Counted from the stretch's first letter, positions 20,244-32,487 are shown. The stretch is 64,000 nt of DNA from Enterobacteriaceae bacterium RIT691 (GCA_009668205.1 WJYM01000002.1:496001-560000), one strand, 5' to 3'. Translations and numbers: made by a program. Notes: generated by a model not told the origin, from the sequence alone.

Positions 20244-21581
20244 TCAGACCGCTTTCACCGCATCGGCGATACGATTCGCAAATGCAATGACCTGCGCTTC
20301 GTCTTCACCTTCTACCATCACGCGAATCAGCGGTTCCGTGCCGGACTTACGCAGCAGCACGCGACCATGATTCCCCAGTGCCGCTTCGACTTCAGCCGCC
20401 ACGGTTTTCACAGTTTCATGTTCCAGTGGGTTTACACCACCGTCAGTGTAACGCACATTGACCAGGACCTGAGGGAACATCTTCATTCCACTGCACAGAT
20501 CCTTCAGCGTCATGTGATTACCCACCATCGCCGCGACCACCTGAAGCGCAGCGACAATGCCGTCGCCGGTGGTGGTTTTGTCCAGCAGGATAACGTGACC
20601 GGAGTTCTCCGCACCAATCCGCCAGCCTTTCTCCTGCATGGCTTCAAGCACGTAGCGATCGCCCACTTTTGCACGGGTAAATGGAATACCGAGCTGTTTC
20701 AGCGCGACTTCCAGACCCATGTTGCTCATCAGCGTCCCGACCGCACCACCGCGCAGCTGGCCCTGACGCAGACCTTCACGGGCGATGATATAGAGGATCT
20801 GATCGCCGTCGACTTTGTTGCCTTCGTGGTCAACCATGATCACGCGGTCACCGTCGCCATCAAAAGCGATACCCAGATGCGCTTTTTCCGCTAACACGCG
20901 GGCCTGAAGCGCACGGACGTCGGTCGCACCGACTTCTTCGTTGATGTTCAGACCGTTCGGCTCACAGCCGATAGCCACCACTTTGGCACCCAGTTCACGG
21001 AATACGCTCGGCGCAATGTGGTAGGTGGCACCGTTGGCACAGTCGACAACGATTTTCAGTTCATTCAGGTTAAGCTCGTTCGGGAAGGTCGCCTTACAGA
21101 ACTCGATGTATCGGCCCGCGGCGTCAACAATACGACTGGCTTTGCCCAGTTCAACCGAGTCTACGCAGGTGATCTCTTTTTCCAGCTCGGCTTCAATCGC
21201 CTCTTCTACTGCATCCGGCAGCTTGGTGCCGTCAATGGAGAAGAATTTAATCCCGTTATCATAGAACGGGTTGTGCGAAGCGGAAATCACTATCCCGGCT
21301 TCGGCACGGAACGTACGCGTCAGGTAGGCCACGGCAGGCGTCGGCATTGGGCCGGTAAAGGCAGCAGACAGCCCGGCCGCTGCCAGACCGGCTTCCAGCG
21401 CGGACTCCAGCATGTAGCCAGAAATACGGGTATCTTTACCGATGATCACTTTACGTGAGCCATGGCGTGCCAGCACTTTGCCCGCGGCAAAGCCCAGCTT
21501 CAGGACAAAATCAGGCGTAATCGGCGCATCACCCACACGGCCACGGATACCGTCGGTACCAAAATATTTACGTTCACTCAT
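20244..21581 (-). CDS. glmM: GlmM, phosphoglucosamine mutase
   Basis: Converts glucosamine-6-P to glucosamine-1-P on the way to UDP-GlcNAc for peptidoglycan and LPS. It has 445 residues. Active serine Ser102 in [10 protein letters not shown]; metal-binding loop DGDGDR; C-terminal phosphate-binding loop [12 protein letters not shown]. The start overlaps the end of folP by 8 nt, so the two are coupled and belong to the ftsH-folP-glmM transcript. Confidence 0.97.
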   Translation of the reverse strand: MSERKYFGTDGIRGRVGDAPITPDFVLKLGFAAGKVLARHGSRKVIIGKDTRISGYMLESALEAGLAAAGLSAAFTGPMPTPAVAYLTRTFRAEAGIVISASHNPFYDNGIKFFSIDGTKLPDAVEEAIEAELEKEITCVDSVELGKASRIVDAAGRYIEFCKATFPNELNLNELKIVVDCANGATYHIAPSVFRELGAKVVAIGCEPNGLNINEEVGATDVRALQARVLAEKAHLGIAFDGDGDRVIMVDHEGNKVDGDQILYIIAREGLRQGQLRGGAVGTLMSNMGLEVALKQLGIPFTRAKVGDRYVLEAMQEKGWRIGAENSGHVILLDKTTTGDGIVAALQVVAAMVGNHMTLKDLCSGMKMFPQVLVNVRYTDGGVNPLEHETVKTVAAEVEAALGNHGRVLLRKSGTEPLIRVMVEGEDEAQVIAFANRIADAVKAV

Positions 21582-22422
21582 AGTATTTATTTTTCCTTGT
21601 AGACAGAGTGGCTTCCACCACGCGCATTGCTTCTACAGTTTCTTTAACATCATGCACACGCAGGATATGCGCGCCCTGCATCGCGGCAATCGCCGCACAC
21701 GCCAGGCTGCCGCTCAGCCTCTCTGATGGCCCTACGTTCAGTAGCTGACCGACCATTGATTTGCGCGACATTCCCACGAGCAGCGGCAGTCCAAAATGGT
21801 GGAACTCCGACAAACGTGCGAGCAGTGCATAGTTGTGTTGGAGATTCTTACCGAAACCAAAGCCTGGGTCGAGCAACAATTTATCTTTTACGATACCTGC
21901 ACGTTCACAACGTGCAATGTGTTCACTAAAGAAGCTATTCACGTCCGCAAAAACATCGTCATATTTCGGCGCTTCCTGCATCGTCTTTGGGTTTCCCTGC
22001 ATGTGCATCAGACAGACAGGTAATCCGGTTTCTGCCGCGGCTTCCAGTGCACCAGGCTCCGTCAACGAGCGAATATCATTGATAATATGCGCGCCCACGC
22101 GCGCGGACTCCCGAATCACTTCTGGCTTGGAGGTATCCACCGAAATCCAGACTTCAAAACGCTGCGCGATTGCCTCCACCACGGGGATCACCCGTTCCAG
22201 CTCTTCTTCCACGCTAACTTCAGCAGCACCAGGACGCGTTGACTCGCCGCCTACGTCAATGATGGTCGCCCCTGCGTTAATCATCAGGTTGGCATGCTTC
22301 AGCGCATCGACAAGGTGATTATGGGTACCGCCATCGGAAAATGAATCCGGCGTAACGTTAAGGATCCCCATAACATGAGGATGCGCGAGATCGAGCGTGC
22401 TGCCCTGAGCGAAGAGTTTCAT
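21574..22422 (-). CDS. folP: FolP, dihydropteroate synthase
   Basis: Condenses p-aminobenzoate with dihydropterin pyrophosphate in folate synthesis; the target of sulphonamides. 282 residues as in E. coli. TIM barrel with the pterin/pyrophosphate loop [13 protein letters not shown], the [10 protein letters not shown] loop and the basic segment MSRKSM near residue 220. No insertion of the sul type is visible. Between ftsH and glmM. Confidence 0.97.
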   Translation of the reverse strand: MKLFAQGSTLDLAHPHVMGILNVTPDSFSDGGTHNHLVDALKHANLMINAGATIIDVGGESTRPGAAEVSVEEELERVIPVVEAIAQRFEVWISVDTSKPEVIRESARVGAHIINDIRSLTEPGALEAAAETGLPVCLMHMQGNPKTMQEAPKYDDVFADVNSFFSEHIARCERAGIVKDKLLLDPGFGFGKNLQHNYALLARLSEFHHFGLPLLVGMSRKSMVGQLLNVGPSERLSGSLACAAIAAMQGAHILRVHDVKETVEAMRVVEATLSTRKNKYYE

Positions 22423-22454
22423 GGCTGAGTCCCTGGAATCACGGTAGTGAACTT

Positions 22455-22488
22455 AAAAAAGAAAAACCCCGGGGCTGGCCCCAGGGTT
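22455..22488 (-). terminator. Terminator-like hairpin between ftsH and folP
   Basis: Minus strand GC-rich stem, 11 bp with one mismatch (aaccccggggc/gccccagggtt, arms 22465-22475 and 22478-22488), followed by a T-rich tract. It probably ends much of the rlmE-ftsH mRNA while folP-glmM gets readthrough. Confidence 0.8.
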
Positions 22489-22522
22489 TCAATCATAAAC
22501 AACATAACTCACGACAGGAAAT

Positions 22523-24457
22523 TTACTTGTCGCCGAGTTGCTCAGACATGGTGTTACCCGGGTTTGGCGTGCGCGGTTCATCGACCGGACGCGGTGCCTT
22601 CGGGGTACCATTGCTGTCAGAATTGCTGCTGCCGTTGTTATCTTCCCAACCTGCTGGCGGACGAACGTCACGGCGGGCCATCAGATCGTCGATCTGCGGC
22701 GCATCGATGGTCTCATATTTCATGAGCGCATCTTTCATCGAGTGCAGGATATCCATGTTGTCGTTCAGGAGCTGGCGAGCACGCGCATAGTTGCGCTCAA
22801 TCAGCAGCTTCACTTCCTGGTCGATAATGCGCGCCGTTTCATCGGACATGTGCTTGGCTTTCGCCACTGAGCGGCCCAGGAATACTTCACCCTCTTCTTC
22901 CGCATACAGCAGCGGACCAAGTTTTTCGGAGAAGCCCCATTGGGTCACCATGTTACGCGCCAGGTTTGTCGCGACTTTAATGTCGTTGGACGCACCGGTC
23001 GAGACATGCTCAGCACCGTAGATGATCTCTTCTGCCAGACGACCGCCGTACAGCGTGGAGATCTGGCTTTCCAGTTTCTGACGGCTGGCGCTGATAGCGT
23101 CACCTTCAGGCAGGAAGAAGGTCACACCCAACGCGCGACCGCGAGGAATAATGGTCACTTTGTGTACCGGGTCGTGTTCCGGCACCAGGCGACCAATAAT
23201 CGCGTGGCCCGCTTCGTGGTAGGCGGTAGATTCTTTCTGCGCTTCCGTCATCACCATGGAGCGACGTTCCGCACCCATCATGATTTTGTCTTTCGCTTTC
23301 TCGAACTCAACCATCGACACGACGCGCTTATTACCGCGAGCAGCAAACAGAGCCGCTTCGTTAACAAGGTTTGCCAGGTCCGCACCGGAGAAGCCTGGGG
23401 TACCACGAGCAATAATTGCTGCATCGATATCCGGCGCCAGAGGTACGCGACGCATATGGACTTTCAGGATCTGTTCACGACCGCGAACATCCGGCAGACC
23501 GACCACAACCTGACGGTCGAAACGGCCTGGACGCAGCAGCGCAGGGTCAAGTACATCCGGACGGTTGGTTGCCGCGATAACGATGATTCCTTCGTTGCCT
23601 TCGAAACCATCCATTTCAACCAGCATCTGGTTCAGCGTCTGCTCACGTTCATCGTGACCGCCGCCCAGGCCTGCACCACGTTGGCGACCCACGGCATCGA
23701 TTTCATCGATGAAGATAATGCACGGAGCGGCTTTCTTCGCTTGTTCGAACATGTCACGCACACGGGATGCACCGACACCTACAAACATTTCAACGAAGTC
23801 AGAACCGGAAATGGTGAAGAAAGGCACTTTCGCTTCACCGGCGATAGCTTTCGCCAGCAGCGTTTTACCGGTACCCGGAGGACCGACCATCAGGACGCCT
23901 TTCGGGATTTTACCGCCCAGTTTCTGGAAACGGCTTGGTTCGCGAAGGTACTCAACCAGCTCGCCTACTTCCTCTTTCGCTTCGTCACAACCCGCAACGT
24001 CAGCAAAAGTGGTTTTGATCTGGTCTTCCGTCAGCATGCGCGCTTTGCTCTTGCCGAACGACATGGCACCTTTGCCACCGCCGCCCTGCATCTGACGCAT
24101 GAAGAAGATCCAGACACCAATCAGCAGAAGCATCGGGAACCAGGAGATGAAGATGGAAGCCAGCAGGCTTGGCTCTTCAGGCGGTTCACCAACCACTTTC
24201 ACGTTTTTGGTCAGCAGGTTATCAAGCAGTTTAGGATCGTTAACCGGAATATAAGTCGTGTAACGGTTACTATCTTTCTTGGTAACGTTGATCTCACGTC
24301 CGTTGATACGCGCTTCGCGAACCTGGTCCTGATTGACCTCTTGCAGGAAGGTAGAGTAATCCACCTTACGGCCATTCGATTCGCTGGGCCCAAAGCTCTG
24401 GAACACAGACATCAGCACAACTGCGATGACCAGCCAGAGTATTAGGTTTTTCGCCAT
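22523..24457 (-). CDS. ftsH: FtsH, membrane-anchored AAA+ zinc protease
   Basis: Degrades LpxC, sigma-32, SecY and other substrates; sets the LPS/phospholipid balance. Start [10 protein letters not shown] gives 644 residues, the E. coli size. A TTG three codons earlier (24464-24466) has AGAGG eight bases upstream and could give a 647-residue form. Two membrane helices (near 5-25 and 95-120) enclose a periplasmic domain; then Walker A GPPGTGKT, Walker [12 protein letters not shown] region [18 protein letters not shown], and zinc motif HEAGH. The tail is Asn/Ser/Pro-rich. Follows rlmE. Confidence 0.97.
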   Translation of the reverse strand: MAKNLILWLVIAVVLMSVFQSFGPSESNGRKVDYSTFLQEVNQDQVREARINGREINVTKKDSNRYTTYIPVNDPKLLDNLLTKNVKVVGEPPEEPSLLASIFISWFPMLLLIGVWIFFMRQMQGGGGKGAMSFGKSKARMLTEDQIKTTFADVAGCDEAKEEVGELVEYLREPSRFQKLGGKIPKGVLMVGPPGTGKTLLAKAIAGEAKVPFFTISGSDFVEMFVGVGASRVRDMFEQAKKAAPCIIFIDEIDAVGRQRGAGLGGGHDEREQTLNQMLVEMDGFEGNEGIIVIAATNRPDVLDPALLRPGRFDRQVVVGLPDVRGREQILKVHMRRVPLAPDIDAAIIARGTPGFSGADLANLVNEAALFAARGNKRVVSMVEFEKAKDKIMMGAERRSMVMTEAQKESTAYHEAGHAIIGRLVPEHDPVHKVTIIPRGRALGVTFFLPEGDAISASRQKLESQISTLYGGRLAEEIIYGAEHVSTGASNDIKVATNLARNMVTQWGFSEKLGPLLYAEEEGEVFLGRSVAKAKHMSDETARIIDQEVKLLIERNYARARQLLNDNMDILHSMKDALMKYETIDAPQIDDLMARRDVRPPAGWEDNNGSSNSDSNGTPKAPRPVDEPRTPNPGNTMSEQLGDK

Positions 24458-24571
24458 GTCACTCAAGGGATTAACCTCTTATTACAACTGTGTTAATAAC
24501 AGCGTCAGGTTACTATACATCCGTCGCATTTCAAACCGCTGCCACACGGGCATTGGTTTAAAATTGTCGGG

Positions 24572-25201
24572 TTATGGTTTTCGCCCGGTCGCTACAATGT
24601 ACACTTCACGTGAACGTGCACGCGAAGAGTCCGGCTTACGAACTTTCACTTTCGTAAACAGGGAGCGAATTTCCTTAAGGTACTCCTCGAAACCTTCGCC
24701 CTGAAACACCTTCACTAAAAAACTGCCGCCCGGTGCCAGTACATCACGACACATTTCGAGCGCCAGCTCCACCAGATACATGGCACGGGGGATATCCACC
24801 GCTGGTGTTCCGCACATGTTTGGAGCCATATCGGACATGACAACCTGGACTTTACTGTCGCCTACACGTTCCAGTAACGCTTTCAGCACTAATTCATCAC
24901 GAAAATCGCCCTGAAGGAAGTCGACACCAACAATGGGATCCATTGGTAAAAGATCGCAAGCGATGATGCGACCGCTTCCACCGATTTGTGTCACGGCATA
25001 CTGTGACCATCCACCGGGCGCAGCACCGAGATCGACAACCGTCATCCCCGGCTTAAAAAGTTTGTCACTTTGCTGTATTTCATCAAGTTTAAACCAGGCA
25101 CGGGAACGCAACCCCTTTTTCTGTGCCTGTAGTACATATTTATCGCTAAAGTGTTCCTGAAGCCAGCGGCTGGAACTGGCAGAACGCTTTTTACCTGTCA
25201 T
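24572..25201 (-). CDS. rlmE: RlmE (FtsJ/RrmJ), 23S rRNA Um2552 2'-O-methyltransferase
   Basis: SAM-dependent heat-shock methyltransferase that modifies U2552 of the A-loop late in 50S assembly. 209 residues. The SAM site is [13 protein letters not shown] (55-67); the K-D-K-E tetrad falls at Lys38, Asp124, Lys164 and Glu199, exactly as in E. coli. It heads the rlmE-ftsH transcript and is divergent from yhbY, with 125 bases between the two starts. Confidence 0.97.
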   Translation of the reverse strand: MTGKKRSASSSRWLQEHFSDKYVLQAQKKGLRSRAWFKLDEIQQSDKLFKPGMTVVDLGAAPGGWSQYAVTQIGGSGRIIACDLLPMDPIVGVDFLQGDFRDELVLKALLERVGDSKVQVVMSDMAPNMCGTPAVDIPRAMYLVELALEMCRDVLAPGGSFLVKVFQGEGFEEYLKEIRSLFTKVKVRKPDSSRARSREVYIVATGRKP

Positions 25202-25326
25202 TTAACATTCCCGTTGGGGTTGTTCATCGTGGTCGGCAGCATAAATTTTAACTCCCGATTTGGTGATACTTGGGAGATGGCGGTAGAATGAACCGTTTTC
25301 AATCCCAACGTAAGCAAAAATATACG

Positions 25327-25620
25327 ATGAATCTGAGTACTAAACAAAAACAGCACCTGAAAGGTCTGGCACATCCGCTCAAGCCGGTAGTTATGCTTGG
25401 CAATAATGGTTTGACCGAAGGGGTACTGGCCGAGATTGAACAAGCGTTAGGACACCACGAACTGATCAAGGTGAAAATTGCCTCGGAAGATCGCGAGACT
25501 AAACTCCTGATCGTGGAAGCTATCGTTCGCGAAACCGGCGCCTGTAATGTACAGGTCATCGGTAAAACGCTGGTTCTTTATCGCCCAACAGCAGAGCGTA
25601 AAATCTCGCTGCCACGTTAA
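25327..25620 (+). CDS. yhbY: YhbY, CRM-domain RNA-binding protein
   Basis: 97-residue single CRM (KH-like) domain protein associated with pre-50S ribosomes. The start MNLSTKQKQHL is taken from the E. coli length; an open frame extends 19 codons upstream without homology. The GxxG-type loop LGNNGLTEGV and the PLKPVVMLG strand are typical. It is next to rlmE, another 50S maturation gene, on the opposite strand. Confidence 0.95.
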   Translation: MNLSTKQKQHLKGLAHPLKPVVMLGNNGLTEGVLAEIEQALGHHELIKVKIASEDRETKLLIVEAIVRETGACNVQVIGKTLVLYRPTAERKISLPR

Positions 25621-25705
25621 GAGTAACCTGAATTGAACACATATGATGTGTAAAACGAGGGTTTCTGCGGGCAGGTGAGCAAAATGCCACGCTCTTAACG
25701 TTGAT

Positions 25706-25728
25706 AAAAGGCCGCTATGCGGCCTTTT
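25706..25728. terminator. Bidirectional terminator between yhbY and greA
   Basis: Perfect stem aaaaggccgc (25706-25715)/gcggcctttt (25719-25728), loop tat. T-runs on both strands fit two convergent genes. Confidence 0.9.
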
Positions 25729-25760
25729 TCTTATCTTTACATTGTGTCAACAAAGCGGAG

Positions 25761-26237
25761 TTACAGGTAATCTACCTTGATGATTTCGTATTCTACTTCG
25801 CCGCCAGGCGTCTGAATCGTCACCACATCATCCTGCTCTTTGCCAATCAGACCACGGGCAATCGGGGAGTTCACCGAAATGAGGTTCTGCTTAAAGTCAG
25901 CCTCATCATCACCCACGATCCGCCAGGTCGTCTCTTCGTCGTTGTCCAGATTCAGAACCTGCACCGTCGCACCGAAAATCACGCGTCCATTTTTCGGCAT
26001 TTTAGAGATGTCGATAACCTGGGCATTGGACAGCTTCGCTTCGATGTCCTTGATACGGCCTTCACAGAAGCCCTGCTGCTCACGGGCTGCGTGGTATTCG
26101 GCGTTCTCTTTCAGATCGCCATGTTCGCGGGCATCGGCAATGGCCGCAATGATTTCAGGGCGGCGAACGGATTTCAGGTACTCCAGTTCTTCGCGCAGTT
26201 TTTCAGCCCCACGTAAGGTCATCGGAATAGCTTGCAT
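25761..26237 (-). CDS. greA: GreA, transcript cleavage factor
   Basis: Enters the secondary channel of RNA polymerase and stimulates cleavage of backtracked RNA. 158 residues, as in E. coli. N-terminal coiled coil with the acidic tip [19 protein letters not shown]-terminal globular domain with [13 protein letters not shown]. Shine-Dalgarno GAGG is ten bases before ATG. A long leader with inverted repeats lies upstream, where E. coli makes the GraL sRNA. Confidence 0.97.
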   Translation of the reverse strand: MQAIPMTLRGAEKLREELEYLKSVRRPEIIAAIADAREHGDLKENAEYHAAREQQGFCEGRIKDIEAKLSNAQVIDISKMPKNGRVIFGATVQVLNLDNDEETTWRIVGDDEADFKQNLISVNSPIARGLIGKEQDDVVTIQTPGGEVEYEIIKVDYL

Positions 26238-26285
26238 AAGTTATACCTCTTCATCATTCCTTCAGGCACAGCTTGCACTGTTGCC

Positions 26286-26330
26286 CTGCGCTTCTTCCTT
26301 TTCCCCTGGGGTTTGTCAGGAAAGAAGCAA
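26286..26330 (-). ncRNA. Possible GraL-like attenuator in the greA leader
   Basis: In the greA 5' leader the minus strand reads cttctttcc ... ggaagaag, arms about 9 bp apart by a short A/C/G-rich loop containing ccccagggg. The hairpin lies about 60-90 nt before the greA ATG. E. coli terminates part of greA transcription in its leader to make sRNA GraL. Homology is by position and structure only; ends are approximate. Confidence 0.4.
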
Positions 26331-26484
26331 AAAGAAAACTGACCCGGAACAAAACGTCCAGGCCAGCGGCAATTTTTTTGTTTGATACGCATTTTACCCT
26401 GAAGTTCACTATGGGTCATCGTTTACTTTACAGGGCGTTGCGCCGTAGTATGACGGCTTGTTTCCAGGTTGTTAGCGCGAGATT

Positions 26485-27918
26485 ATGCGATTTTCCAGAT
26501 TTATCATCGGATTGACCACCAGTTTAGCATTTAGCGTCCAGGCAGCGAACGTGGATGAGTATGTCACACAACTTCCTGCTGGCGCCAATCTTGCTCTTAT
26601 GGTTCAGAAAATAGGTGCACAGTCGCCTGAAATCGATTACCACAGCCAGCAGATGGCGTTGCCGGCCAGTACCCAAAAGGTGATTACCGCACTCGCCGCG
26701 TTACTGCAGTTGGGACCCGATTTTCGCTTTACCACCACTTTAGAGAGTAAAGGCAGCGTTGATAACGGCACACTGAAAGGTGACCTAATTGCGCGATTTA
26801 GCGGCGATCCGACGCTAAAACGCCAGGATATCCGCAATATGGTGGCGGTATTAAAAAAATCTGGCGTTCAGCAAATTGACGGTAATGTGCTGATCGACAC
26901 CTCCGTTTTCGCCAGCCATGACAAAGCACCAGGCTGGCCGTGGAACGATCTCACCCAGTGTTTTAGCGCGCCACCTGCCGCTGCCATTGTCGATCGTAAC
27001 TGTTTCTCAGTATCACTCTACAGTGCACAAAAACCCGGTGATCTGGCCTTCATTCGCGTTGCGTCTTATTACCCGGTGACGATGTTCAGCCAGGTTCGCA
27101 CGCTACAGCGGGGTTCTGCTGAAGCGCAGTACTGTGAACTGGATGTCGTGCCAGGCGATCTTAATCGCTTCACGCTCACTGGCTGTCTGCCACAGCGTGC
27201 CGATCCGCTGCCTCTGGCCTTCGCCGTTCAGGACGGTGCAAGCTATGCTGGTGCGATCCTCAAAGATGAGCTCAAGCAGGCTGGGATCACCTATTCTGGT
27301 ACGCTGTTGCGCCAAACCCTGGTGAATGATCCCGGTACGGTGATCGCGAGCAAGCAATCGGCCCCGCTGCACGATTTGTTGAAGATCATGCTAAAAAAAT
27401 CCGACAACATGATCGCAGATACCGTTTTCAGAACCATCGGCCATGCACGCTTTAGTGTCCCAGGCACCTGGCGCGCGGGCTCTGATGCCGTTAGGCAGAT
27501 CCTTCGCCAGCAGGCGGGTATTGATCTCGGCAACACCATTATTGCTGATGGTTCCGGTTTGTCGCGCCACAACCTCATCGCGCCCGCCACCATGATGCAG
27601 GTGCTGCAATACATCGCTCAGCACGACAACGAGTTGAACTTCATCTCAATGCTGCCTCTGGCAGGCTATGACGGCTCTCTGCAGTACCGTGCGGGTCTGC
27701 ATCAGGCTGGCGTGGATGGGAAAGTCTCGGCGAAAACGGGGTCGCTGCAGGGCGTGTATAACCTGGCAGGCTTTATCACTACCGCCAGCGGCCAGAAGAT
27801 GGCATTTGTGCAATATCTCTCTGGTTATGCCGTTGAGCCTGCGGACCAAAAGAACCGCCGCATCCCACTGGTACGCTTCGAAAGCAGACTGTATAAAGAT
27901 CTCTACCAGAATAACTAA
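26485..27918 (+). CDS. dacB: DacB (PBP4), periplasmic D-Ala-D-Ala carboxypeptidase/endopeptidase
   Basis: Class C low-molecular-mass penicillin-binding protein that trims and cleaves peptidoglycan cross-links. 477 residues, signal peptide ending near 20 (SVQA|ANV). Catalytic motifs at the E. coli numbers: STQK 62-65, SDN 306-308, KTGS 417-420, with the large insert domain between the first two. It is divergent from greA and ends at a bidirectional terminator before obgE. Confidence 0.97.
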   Translation: MRFSRFIIGLTTSLAFSVQAANVDEYVTQLPAGANLALMVQKIGAQSPEIDYHSQQMALPASTQKVITALAALLQLGPDFRFTTTLESKGSVDNGTLKGDLIARFSGDPTLKRQDIRNMVAVLKKSGVQQIDGNVLIDTSVFASHDKAPGWPWNDLTQCFSAPPAAAIVDRNCFSVSLYSAQKPGDLAFIRVASYYPVTMFSQVRTLQRGSAEAQYCELDVVPGDLNRFTLTGCLPQRADPLPLAFAVQDGASYAGAILKDELKQAGITYSGTLLRQTLVNDPGTVIASKQSAPLHDLLKIMLKKSDNMIADTVFRTIGHARFSVPGTWRAGSDAVRQILRQQAGIDLGNTIIADGSGLSRHNLIAPATMMQVLQYIAQHDNELNFISMLPLAGYDGSLQYRAGLHQAGVDGKVSAKTGSLQGVYNLAGFITTASGQKMAFVQYLSGYAVEPADQKNRRIPLVRFESRLYKDLYQNN

Positions 27919-27921
27919 AAC

Positions 27922-27948
27922 AAAAAGGCTCCCAGTGGGAGCCTTTTT
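27922..27948. terminator. Bidirectional terminator between dacB and obgE
   Basis: Perfect 12-bp stem aaaaaggctccc/gggagccttttt with a 3-nt loop; T-runs on both strands; lies between two convergent genes. Confidence 0.92.
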
Positions 27949-27965
27949 TATTGTATGACGGCAGA

Positions 27966-29153
<1,188 letters not shown>

Positions 29154-30119
29154 TCATTCGCCTGAGCGGGGGAGCGGTATTACCGCTTCACGCTGATGCC
29201 ACCGTCCCCATAGACGATGACCAATGGCGGAATACATCGCGCCCGCAACCACGACAAACGCACCGAGATAACCGATAAGGTTTAACATCGGTCTGGCGAA
29301 GAAATCGGGCCAGGCCATTGATAATAAATCAGAAAACAACAGCGTAAACAGCGGGGTCAGGGTAATTAATGCACTGACCTGTGCTGCCTGCCAACGCGCC
29401 ATGGCCTCAGCCAGGGCGCCATAACCGACCAGTGTGTTCAGACCACAGAAAACCAGGCAGGCGAGCTGCCAGTCACTGAGCTGAGCAATGACGCCAGGTT
29501 TAGCCAAAGGTAACAACGCCAGCGTACATAAAGTGTACAGCAAAAACAGGATCTGCTGTGACGCCAGACGCCGCAATAACACCTTTTGCGCGACACCATA
29601 ACTGACCCAGACCATGGCCGCCCCGACGCCAAAAATCACGCCCCACGTATAGTCTGTCAGTCGGGTAAAAATCTCTATCAGGCTGGTATTGAAAAACAGT
29701 ACCAGGCCACACAGCAACATTGCCGCACCAATGACCTGCGTCCCTCGCATTCTCTCTTTGAGGATACAAACGCTGGCAATCATCATGCCCACAGGAGAAA
29801 GTTGGCCAATCACCTGAGAAGCCGTTGGGCTTAAATACTGCAGGGAAGAACTGAACAGGATAAAGTTGCCGAATAATCCCCCGGTGGCGATAGCTAACAG
29901 CACCAGCCAGCGCGGATTACGGAACAGCTGTAGCGAAGGCAATTTACCTTTGAAAGCGAGTATTGCGCCAAGGCCGACACTTGCCATCAGGAAACGGTAA
30001 AAAACAATGGTCGGAGGTTCCATCACCTCCAGCACCTGCTTCATAGCAATGGGCAGTGCACCCCAACACATTGCAGTGGTGAGTGCTAACGCAATACCAA
30101 TGCCCGCCTGCTGCTTCAT
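29154..30119 (-). CDS. yhbE: YhbE, EamA/DMT-family inner-membrane transporter
   Basis: 321-residue membrane protein with ten predicted helices in two EamA halves (drug/metabolite transporter superfamily); substrate unknown. The start MKQQAGIGIALAL is chosen from the E. coli length; 24 further codons are open upstream and overlap the rpmA terminator. Conserved stretches include SPTASQVIGQLSPVGM and the second-half LNTLVGYGALAEAMARW. It is between rpmA and obgE, so it likely shares their promoter, reduced by the hairpin at 30161-30188. Confidence 0.93.
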   Translation of the reverse strand: MKQQAGIGIALALTTAMCWGALPIAMKQVLEVMEPPTIVFYRFLMASVGLGAILAFKGKLPSLQLFRNPRWLVLLAIATGGLFGNFILFSSSLQYLSPTASQVIGQLSPVGMMIASVCILKERMRGTQVIGAAMLLCGLVLFFNTSLIEIFTRLTDYTWGVIFGVGAAMVWVSYGVAQKVLLRRLASQQILFLLYTLCTLALLPLAKPGVIAQLSDWQLACLVFCGLNTLVGYGALAEAMARWQAAQVSALITLTPLFTLLFSDLLSMAWPDFFARPMLNLIGYLGAFVVVAGAMYSAIGHRLWGRWHQREAVIPLPRSGE

Positions 30120-30160
30120 GCCCGTTTTCCTGTCAGAATTTTTCCGGACTTCTAATGTAA

Positions 30161-30188
30161 AAAGCCCCGCAACACGTTGCGGGGCTTT
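30161..30188 (-). terminator. Terminator after rpmA
   Basis: Perfect 13-bp stem aaagccccgcaac/gttgcggggcttt, loop ac. On the minus strand it ends in a short T-run. Its place between rpmA and yhbE means ribosomal-protein mRNA mostly ends here. Confidence 0.9.
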
Positions 30189-30211
30189 CATCCGTCACCG
30201 GACCGAAAAAC

Positions 30212-30469
<258 letters not shown>

Positions 30470-30488
30470 TTAAATCTCTCCTCAGGTC

Positions 30489-30845
<357 letters not shown>

Positions 30846-30871
30846 CTATAAATATTCACAATAGGGCGCGA

Positions 30872-30900
30872 ATATTACGCAAAAGGAGAGCCTTTGACAA
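30872..30900 (-). promoter_or_regulatory. Sigma-70 promoter of rplU-rpmA
   Basis: Minus strand: -35 TTGTCA (30895-30900), 17-bp spacer, -10 TAATAT (30872-30877), about 75 bases before the rplU start. Confidence 0.75.
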
Positions 30901-31057
30901 GAGCGATCATCACTCCATGCAGAAAAAAAACACAACGCACACGGTGACGTTTATCTGCGTCGTTTTTTCAGTACAATCAGGACTACAATTGTAACCCACA
31001 CTCTACATTATCCCTTGTAGCTAAGTGGTAAACAGGACATTAAGCCCGGCTTTTGCG

Positions 31058-32029
31058 ATGAATTTAGAAAAAATCAATGAGTTAACCGCGCAAGATATGG
31101 CGGGTGTCAATGCGGCAATCCTTGAACAGCTCAATTCTGACGTCCAACTGATCAACCAGTTAGGGTATTACATCGTCAGCGGAGGCGGGAAACGCATTCG
31201 TCCAATGATCGCCGTTCTGGCAGCGCGTGCAATTGGTTATGAGGGAAATGCTCACGTCACCATCGCCGCGCTGATTGAATTTATCCATACCGCAACCCTG
31301 CTACACGATGATGTCGTCGATGAATCCGACATGCGTCGCGGAAAAGCCACCGCCAACGCCGCATTTGGTAATGCCGCCAGCGTCCTGGTGGGTGACTTTA
31401 TCTATACGAGGTCATTCCAGATGATGACGGGCCTGGGCTCGCTGCGGATCCTGGAAGTGATGTCTGAAGCAGTGAACGTCATTGCGGAAGGTGAAGTGCT
31501 TCAGTTGATGAATGTGAACGACCCCAACATCACTGAAGAAAATTACATGCGCGTCATCTACAGTAAAACCGCCCGCCTGTTTGAAGCAGCAGCGCAATGT
31601 TCCGGGTTGCTGGCTGGCTGTACGCCCGAACAGGAAAAAGGACTGCAGGATTACGGTCGCTACCTGGGGACGGCTTTCCAACTGATTGACGATCTGCTGG
31701 ATTACAGCTCAGACGGCGAGACGCTGGGGAAAAACGTCGGTGACGACCTGAATGAAGGTAAGCCAACGCTCCCTCTTCTGCATGCAATGCGCAACGGTAC
31801 GCCAGAGCAATCTGCGCTTATCCGTCAGGCGATTGAAAACGGTAACGGTCGACATTTACTGGAACCCGTTCTCGAGGCGATGGCCGCCTGTGGTTCGCTG
31901 GAGTGGACCCGCCAACGCGCTGAAGAAGAAGCAGATAAAGCGATCGCTGCCCTCCACTCAATACCCGATTCGCCATGGCGTGAAGCCCTGGTAGCACTTG
32001 CACATATCGCCGTTCAGCGCGATCACTGA
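31058..32029 (+). CDS. ispB: IspB, octaprenyl diphosphate synthase
   Basis: Makes the C40 side chain of ubiquinone and menaquinone from farnesyl diphosphate and IPP. Start MNLEKINELT gives 323 residues, the E. coli length. First aspartate-rich motif DDVVDESD (84-91), second DDLLDYSSD near 210, and the GGKRIRP segment (43-49) that binds IPP. It stands alone between the divergent rplU promoter and a TTCG-tetraloop hairpin. Confidence 0.97.
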   Translation: MNLEKINELTAQDMAGVNAAILEQLNSDVQLINQLGYYIVSGGGKRIRPMIAVLAARAIGYEGNAHVTIAALIEFIHTATLLHDDVVDESDMRRGKATANAAFGNAASVLVGDFIYTRSFQMMTGLGSLRILEVMSEAVNVIAEGEVLQLMNVNDPNITEENYMRVIYSKTARLFEAAAQCSGLLAGCTPEQEKGLQDYGRYLGTAFQLIDDLLDYSSDGETLGKNVGDDLNEGKPTLPLLHAMRNGTPEQSALIRQAIENGNGRHLLEPVLEAMAACGSLEWTRQRAEEEADKAIAALHSIPDSPWREALVALAHIAVQRDH

Positions 32030-32032
32030 TTC

Positions 32033-32052
32033 TTCCCGCGTTCGCGCGGGAA
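32033..32052 (+). terminator. Hairpin after ispB
   Basis: Perfect stem ttcccgcg/cgcgggaa with a TTCG tetraloop, four bases after the stop. The following T-tract is weak (gttcatt), so it is a weak terminator or RNA stabiliser. Confidence 0.65.
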
Positions 32053-32208
32053 GTTCATTCCCCCTATTCCCCCACGGTCCTGGCCACACCTTAATGTAAT
32101 CTGAATATTGCTTCCTCTTACTCGAACTTTTTAGAACTTTCTTGTTTTAAGCGTATAGTGAAAATTCACCAGATTAGGGTGGTTAACGTTTATCAACAGG
32201 GAGAAAGT

Positions 32209-32478
32209 ATGGATAAATTTATCGACTGGCATCCTGCCGACATCATCGCGGGATTACGTAAGAAAGGAACTTCGCTGGCCGCAGAGTCTCGCGGGAATGG
32301 TCTCAGTTCTTCGACGTTGGCAAATGCGCTGACACGTCCATGGCCGAAAGGGGAAATGATCATCGCCAAAGCGCTTGGGACTGACCCCTGGATCATCTGG
32401 CCATCACGCTACCATGACCCCATCACCCACGAGTTTATCGACAGAACACAGCAGAGAAGACAACCGAAAGAGAAGTAA
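32209..32478 (+). CDS. sfsB: SfsB (Nlp), Ner-like DNA-binding protein
   Basis: 89-residue helix-turn-helix protein of the Ner/Nlp family; in E. coli it is linked to maltose gene expression. The start MDKFIDWHPAD is preceded by gggagaaag; an open frame of 17 codons upstream lacks homology. Family core ADIIAGLRKKGTSLAAES and LSSSTLANALTRPWPKGE is the HTH. The C-terminus differs from K-12. Ner-like proteins are phage-derived, but this one is conserved beside murA in enterics. Confidence 0.93.
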   Translation: MDKFIDWHPADIIAGLRKKGTSLAAESRGNGLSSSTLANALTRPWPKGEMIIAKALGTDPWIIWPSRYHDPITHEFIDRTQQRRQPKEK

Positions 32479-32487
32479 AGAACAGCA

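Noticed and set aside
32209-32478. sfsB considered as a prophage remnant (Ner-like)
   Set aside because: Conserved single gene beside ispB and murA in enterics; no other phage gene nearby.
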